DNA from: Polytrichum commune
Taxonomy: Eukaryota > Streptophyta > Polytrichopsida > Polytrichales > Polytrichaceae
Direction of reading: 5' to 3'
DNA length: 48,428 nt
NCBI GenBank assembly: GCA_950295325.1
Contig: OX485804.1
Coordinates: 49,354,001-49,402,428, forward strand
A program made the translations under genes and the position numbers. Shown piece by piece: positions 44,399 to 48,428 of the stretch. The stretch's first letter is position 1, and every line of letters begins with the position of its first letter. The notes beneath the pieces are model-generated. The model worked only from the letters and a program-made list of their open reading frames with translations, did not search any database and had not been told where the DNA came from.

Positions 44399-47300
44399 AT
44401 GACGCTCTTGAATGGATTGCATCAGCGGAATGGGGAGAAGTACGCAGCCAGCTTGACATCGATTTTGGAGGCCCGGGCACGCATCAAGCCTTACATTCAC
44501 ACAACATCCGTGGTGACCTCCTCTTCTCTGGATGACCAAGCGGAGTGCAAACTTTTCTTCAAGTGCGAGCTCTTGCAGAAAGGGTAAGTGAATTTTGAGA
44601 TGTTAATTACATTTCGATTGCAACGATGGTTGTGACCTCGACTTCCGAACAGGTACAATGTACTGTTACATAATTGGGGTGGATGGTAAGGATGATGTGT
44701 GAATCATTGGTGACTGTTGAGGTGGGAGGAATGTGCTTGCAGGGGTGCATTCAAGTTCCGGGGAGCATGCAATGCCATCCTTTCACTGTCGGAGGAGGAG
44801 GTTCAGAATGGAGTTGTCACGCATAGCAGGTGAGAAGCGACTCCTACACGGACTCGGAAGAAGTGATTGTTTGTTTATGGAATGAAAGTGAAATTGTAGA
44901 AACCAACTGGGGATTGGATCGCTAGACTACTCATCCTCTGGACATGGATTTAGCAGCACCGGTACACTTAGCATCATGTGATTAAATTAGTGTGGCATTA
45001 TAATTGTTGTGCCATGCTAAGTGGAGTGGTCTTCTTGACTTGTCATGTAGCACCAAGTGTCATGTTACACCCCCTCTAGTTGCCACCCAGCATAGTGTGG
45101 GCCACATTAAATCAGATGTTCTCACACGGCTGATTTAATTTTCTTCACTACCCCCGACCTATATTTGTTGAGTTGTATGGGAATTGTTTTGCAGTGGGAA
45201 TCATGCAGCAGCTCTGGCATTAGCAGCACGGATGCTGGGAATTCCTGCCTATATTGTCGTGCCAAACAATGTGCCAGCTTGTAAAATGGAGAATGTGAAT
45301 CGCTACGGAGGCCAGATCACGTTGTGTAAGCCCACACTCGAATCCAGGGGGAAAGAAGCGGCTCGCATCCAACAAGAAACAGGCGCTGTCCTCATTCATT
45401 CGTATAACGATCCTCGGATTATCAGGTGCCTATTCACTCCCTTGAAGGGTTGCTATAGTCCCAGCGGACACAACATTGCTTAGCTCCACCTATCACTTAC
45501 CCTAGGCAGAGAATAATTTGGGCAAGGGCCGGGAATAAACATGATATGATTCTCGAAAAACGATGGCTTTGGTCTTAGTGCTGCAGTAAAGTGCACATGG
45601 AATTGGCATCTCTTTTATTTAGAATGGGTGAGGGAGCATGAAGCTTATTGATGTTATAGAGGATAACAACGATTTTTGAACATTAAAAAAACATAAAAAG
45701 GCAGTCATGGGCCATGTGGCCAATCATCCAGGAGGATTGATTGTGCATCCTCCATGGTCTGTTGGACCTGCCTATGATGGTGGCCGGCCAATGGGGAAGG
45801 GGCAACTGGCAACCTATAACGCCATGGAATGGGGCTGGGAGCAGCCTATTTTGTTGCCCAGCTCATCTCCAGGCTCGGCTTCTGGCCTCGCAAAGCTGCT
45901 TCACTAGAAGGCAGAATGGGCCCATTCCATAGTATATGTTGGTTGGTCCTTCCTGGAGAACATTTTAACCACCGAACACTTCATTCGTCATGCATCCCCT
46001 TTCTTTCTTTTTACCTTCTCTCATTGAACAAATACATATTGCATGAGACTGAAGCTGAGAGCTTTCAAGAATTGGTTGTATGATGAGGTTGGACACCCTC
46101 ACATAACAGTGATTTATGCGCAAAATCTTATTGTTAGAGCTCTCACAGTAAGTTCTGAAATAGGTGTTGTATGCCACCTAGGCCAAGAGAAGTTGTCTTT
46201 GAACCTTCCTTGGCAGGCACTGGTAAAGGCCGTTGACCAGAAATGGGCACCCCTAGCTTTAGGCCGATTTACACACTGTTTCAGAATATCAAGTTACTTT
46301 TTTGATGGTCAGTAGATGAATTACAAACGGATACATGAATTAATCAACAATGGATTTTTGAAAGTGTAAACGTGGATGCTCATTCATGTACGAATAGAGC
46401 TGAGCGGGTGCCAAGTGGTTGACTTTGCTCTATTCAAGCCAATGAGCTTCGTTCTCTTTGTTCCACAGGCAGTATACTTTTCTCATAAGATCTGTGTGTC
46501 CATCAATAAAAACATTCTGCACTTGTCTTGATTAAAATTAGTTATGTAGCTATTGTTTGTGTTAAATCTTGAACATGTGCAATGTCAGTGGGCAAGGCAC
46601 GGTTGGATTGGAGTTTTTGGAGCAAGTTCCAGAGCTTGATGTCATTGTCGTGCCCATCGGTGGTAAGCATCCCTACCTTCAAATTGTTTTGCGCATATCT
46701 GGAATGTCTACTTTGTAGGTTTCTATTTTCAATAGGGAGACAAATGGTTCACAAACTGAGTCTGAGTGTAAATATTCGAACCAGGTCAGGAAATAGATTA
46801 AATTACTCTTAGCTGGTGGAACAGTGAGGGTTCTGAACTACTATTCTTCTTTCCACCTTTGATATTGGAGAATGCCTTGGCAGGAGGTGGGCTTGCCTCT
46901 GGAGTTGCAATAGCCGCAAAATCAATTAAGCCAAGTATTCAGATCATTGCAGCTGAGCCCTCAGGTGCTGATGATGCTGCCCAGTCAAAAATGGCTGGAT
47001 ATATGGTTCCCATGTTGCATCCAAACACTATTGCAGATGGCTTGCGAGCTCAATTGGGTGACCTTACTTGGTAAATTTCTTGGCTATTTTCTTCTCCCAT
47101 TGACATTGTTGACAAGATTGGGTGGAAACTAGAAGTACAGACATTGAAATGGTCATAACATTCTTAAGTAGCCCATTCAAGTAATTCGGAGAACCTATGA
47201 ATGATTCCGTTGGGGTCGCACCTCTTCAAATATATCCTTGTACATGGAAGAAGGCTTTGTGTCCTAAGATATGCAAAAATAAGGTGTTGACTATTAAGAG

Positions 47301-47796
47301 GTTGCAACTTGACTATGCTCGGCATTCATGCATGTACTCTAGAACCTTGATTCTTGAAATTTACTCTTGAAGCTAGAATAGAAAGACGACATCCTTCCAC
47401 ATCCTTAAGAATGCCCAATTGGATAGAAATAGATCAAGAAAGCACTACAAGTATTTCTTGTTGTAAGTAGTTGACATATGTGCATCATCTTTCATGGCAC
47501 TCAATGGTTGAACCTTGTGGGATATTTTGAACTGCAGGCCTATTGTGCGTGATCTTGTAAGCAATGTCATGACGGTTACAGATGAAGAAATTATTGCTGC
47601 GGCACAGCTGTGTTTTAGGGTCTTGAAATTGGCTGTAGAGCCAAGTGGTGCCATTGGGCTTGCAGCTGTATTATCAAAAAAGTTTAAGCAGTTGAATTTG
47701 GAGTCAAAGAATGTAGGCATAGTTCTTTCAGGTGGAAATGTAGATTTAGGTGTATTGTGGGAAGCCTGGAAGTCATCATGTCAACACACAAGGTAG
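44399..47796 (+). CDS. SR: serine racemase (six exons, PLP-dependent, fold type II)
   Basis: Interconverts L- and D-serine, and in this family usually also dehydrates serine to pyruvate and ammonia. Exons: 44399-44583, 44743-44829, 45195-45425, 46589-46662, 46884-47070 and 47538-47796. All introns are GT-AG and the product is 340 residues, typical of plant serine racemase. The ATG follows an in-frame TAG at 44369. Landmarks: GEKYAASL..I.EA..RIKPYIH at the N-terminus; the PLP Schiff-base lysine K66 in GGAFKFRGA; HSSGNHAAAL (89-98) with the second catalytic residue S91, whose codon is split by intron 2; the tetraglycine phosphate loop G192-G195 (PIGGGGL); E217, A221 and D223 in AEPSGADDAAQSK, equivalent to the divalent-cation site E210/A214/D216 of human serine racemase; EPSGAIGLAAVLS (289-301); and LSGGNVDLG (318-326), which holds the pyridine-nitrogen serine. 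No transit peptide is evident, so it is probably cytosolic. All catalytic residues are present. Threonine dehydratase is a relative, but the length and motifs favour serine racemase. Confidence 0.93.
45426..46588 (+). other. serine racemase intron 3 (1163 bp)
   Basis: This is the longest intron of the gene; the others are 159-467 bp. It contains several short open frames (45707-46315) without family resemblance, and a small inverted repeat (AGGAGGATTG..GCATCCTCC) at about 45731-45753. The excess length suggests an old insertion, but no element ends are clear. Confidence 0.5.
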
Positions 47797-48428
47797 GACT
47801 TCTAATTCATTCATTCATTTTGCCCAAACAGAGCATGTAGAGGAAGTTCATTTTTGTTGACAAGGACCATAAAGCATCTGATTGATTAGTGCAGGATATC
47901 CCAGTAACTTAACTTGCAATAGGTAGTACTACCCACTTATGGTAAGTGGCATCAGACTATAAACCTGCTGGCAAAGTAAAGCACTCTGTAGGTGAGGCAA
48001 AGTTGTACAAATTGCACAGCATAGCAACTTCATGCAAATAAGTGTTACCTATTTGTTTGATGATATGCAACTGTTACCAATAGAGAACCTAAAAGGATGT
48101 CAGTTCTGTTGGTGAAGTGTACAAACACATGGAAGTGTGGACATCTCTAGCCTTCGCTCATGTTCATTCTCCTCACTTAAAGTTCACTCATTGATTTATC
48201 ACACCAACTCCTATACCAGGGAAAGACATGTTGAGAAGTGACAGGCAAATCACATATGGTGAAGGCTGTTCCAGCAACTGGGTAAGATCCCTCTAGTTTG
48301 AAGTCTGCAATCAAATGGGAATGAAGCAATGTCACACGTTCACTAAGAATCACGACACATCAGTTAAATCTCTCGTGGGGATAACTCATGTCAAAGACGA
48401 AAATTATTGACATGAGATGTACACACAA
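47797..48428. other. 3' flank of the serine racemase gene
   Basis: Contains no recognisable coding exon. It presumably includes the 3' UTR. The coding region ends ACAAGGTAGGACT, where the stop codon TAG overlaps a potential splice donor. Confidence 0.45.

Noticed and set aside
1-48428. CRISPR arrays, rRNA, riboswitches, bacterial operons
   Set aside because: None present. The tandem repeats lack the regular repeat-spacer layout, and the genes are intron-bearing plant genes.

Overview
The window is nuclear DNA of a land plant. It has GT-AG introns, three eukaryotic protein-coding genes of plant type, and long AT-rich gene-free stretches full of degenerate terminal-inverted-repeat elements. 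There are no rRNA genes, intact tRNA genes, operons or bacterial signals. The BKI1/MAKR family is plant-specific. The large repeat-rich intergenic space and short exons would suit a lycophyte, fern, bryophyte or other plant with a sizeable genome, but the sequence alone does not settle the lineage.

Layout. Bases 1 to about 25,200 hold no gene I can support. They are a graveyard of small transposons: a tRNA-like (SINE-like) fold-back at 1.58-1.81 kb, a cluster of three hAT-family copies at 6.3-9.4 kb (one keeps a frameshifted transposase C-terminus), three members of one ~290-bp MITE family (4.3, 12.3 and 22.9 kb), a nearly perfect 517-bp hairpin MITE with TAA target duplication (21.0 kb), and two more MITEs (23.9 and 24.8 kb). 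From ~25.8 to 31.3 kb the DNA becomes more GC-rich and full of microsatellites, including an 18-G and a 29-C run. This leads into gene 1.

Gene 1 (31338-33047, +) is intronless and encodes a 569-residue membrane-associated kinase regulator of the BKI1/MAKR type. Gene 2 (36188-38846, -) is a five-exon gene for RNA polymerase II subunit RPB11 (117 aa). I assembled it by hand from splice sites and family similarity. Its second intron is filled with ~420-bp tandem units that include copies of that intron's own 5' splice site. Gene 3 (44399-47796, +) is a complete six-exon serine racemase of fold type II PLP enzymes (340 aa). Genes 1 and 2 converge, and genes 2 and 3 diverge with 5.5 kb between their start codons. 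That interval holds two sets of direct repeats, two G-quadruplex-capable microsatellites and a tandemly duplicated leader.

The three genes have unrelated roles (receptor-kinase signalling, transcription, amino-acid racemisation) and nothing suggests they act together. I found no convincing new multi-gene system. The most unusual signals are structural: the self-copied splice donor in the RPB11 intron, the long hairpin MITE, the inverted SINE-like pair and the nested inverted hAT array.
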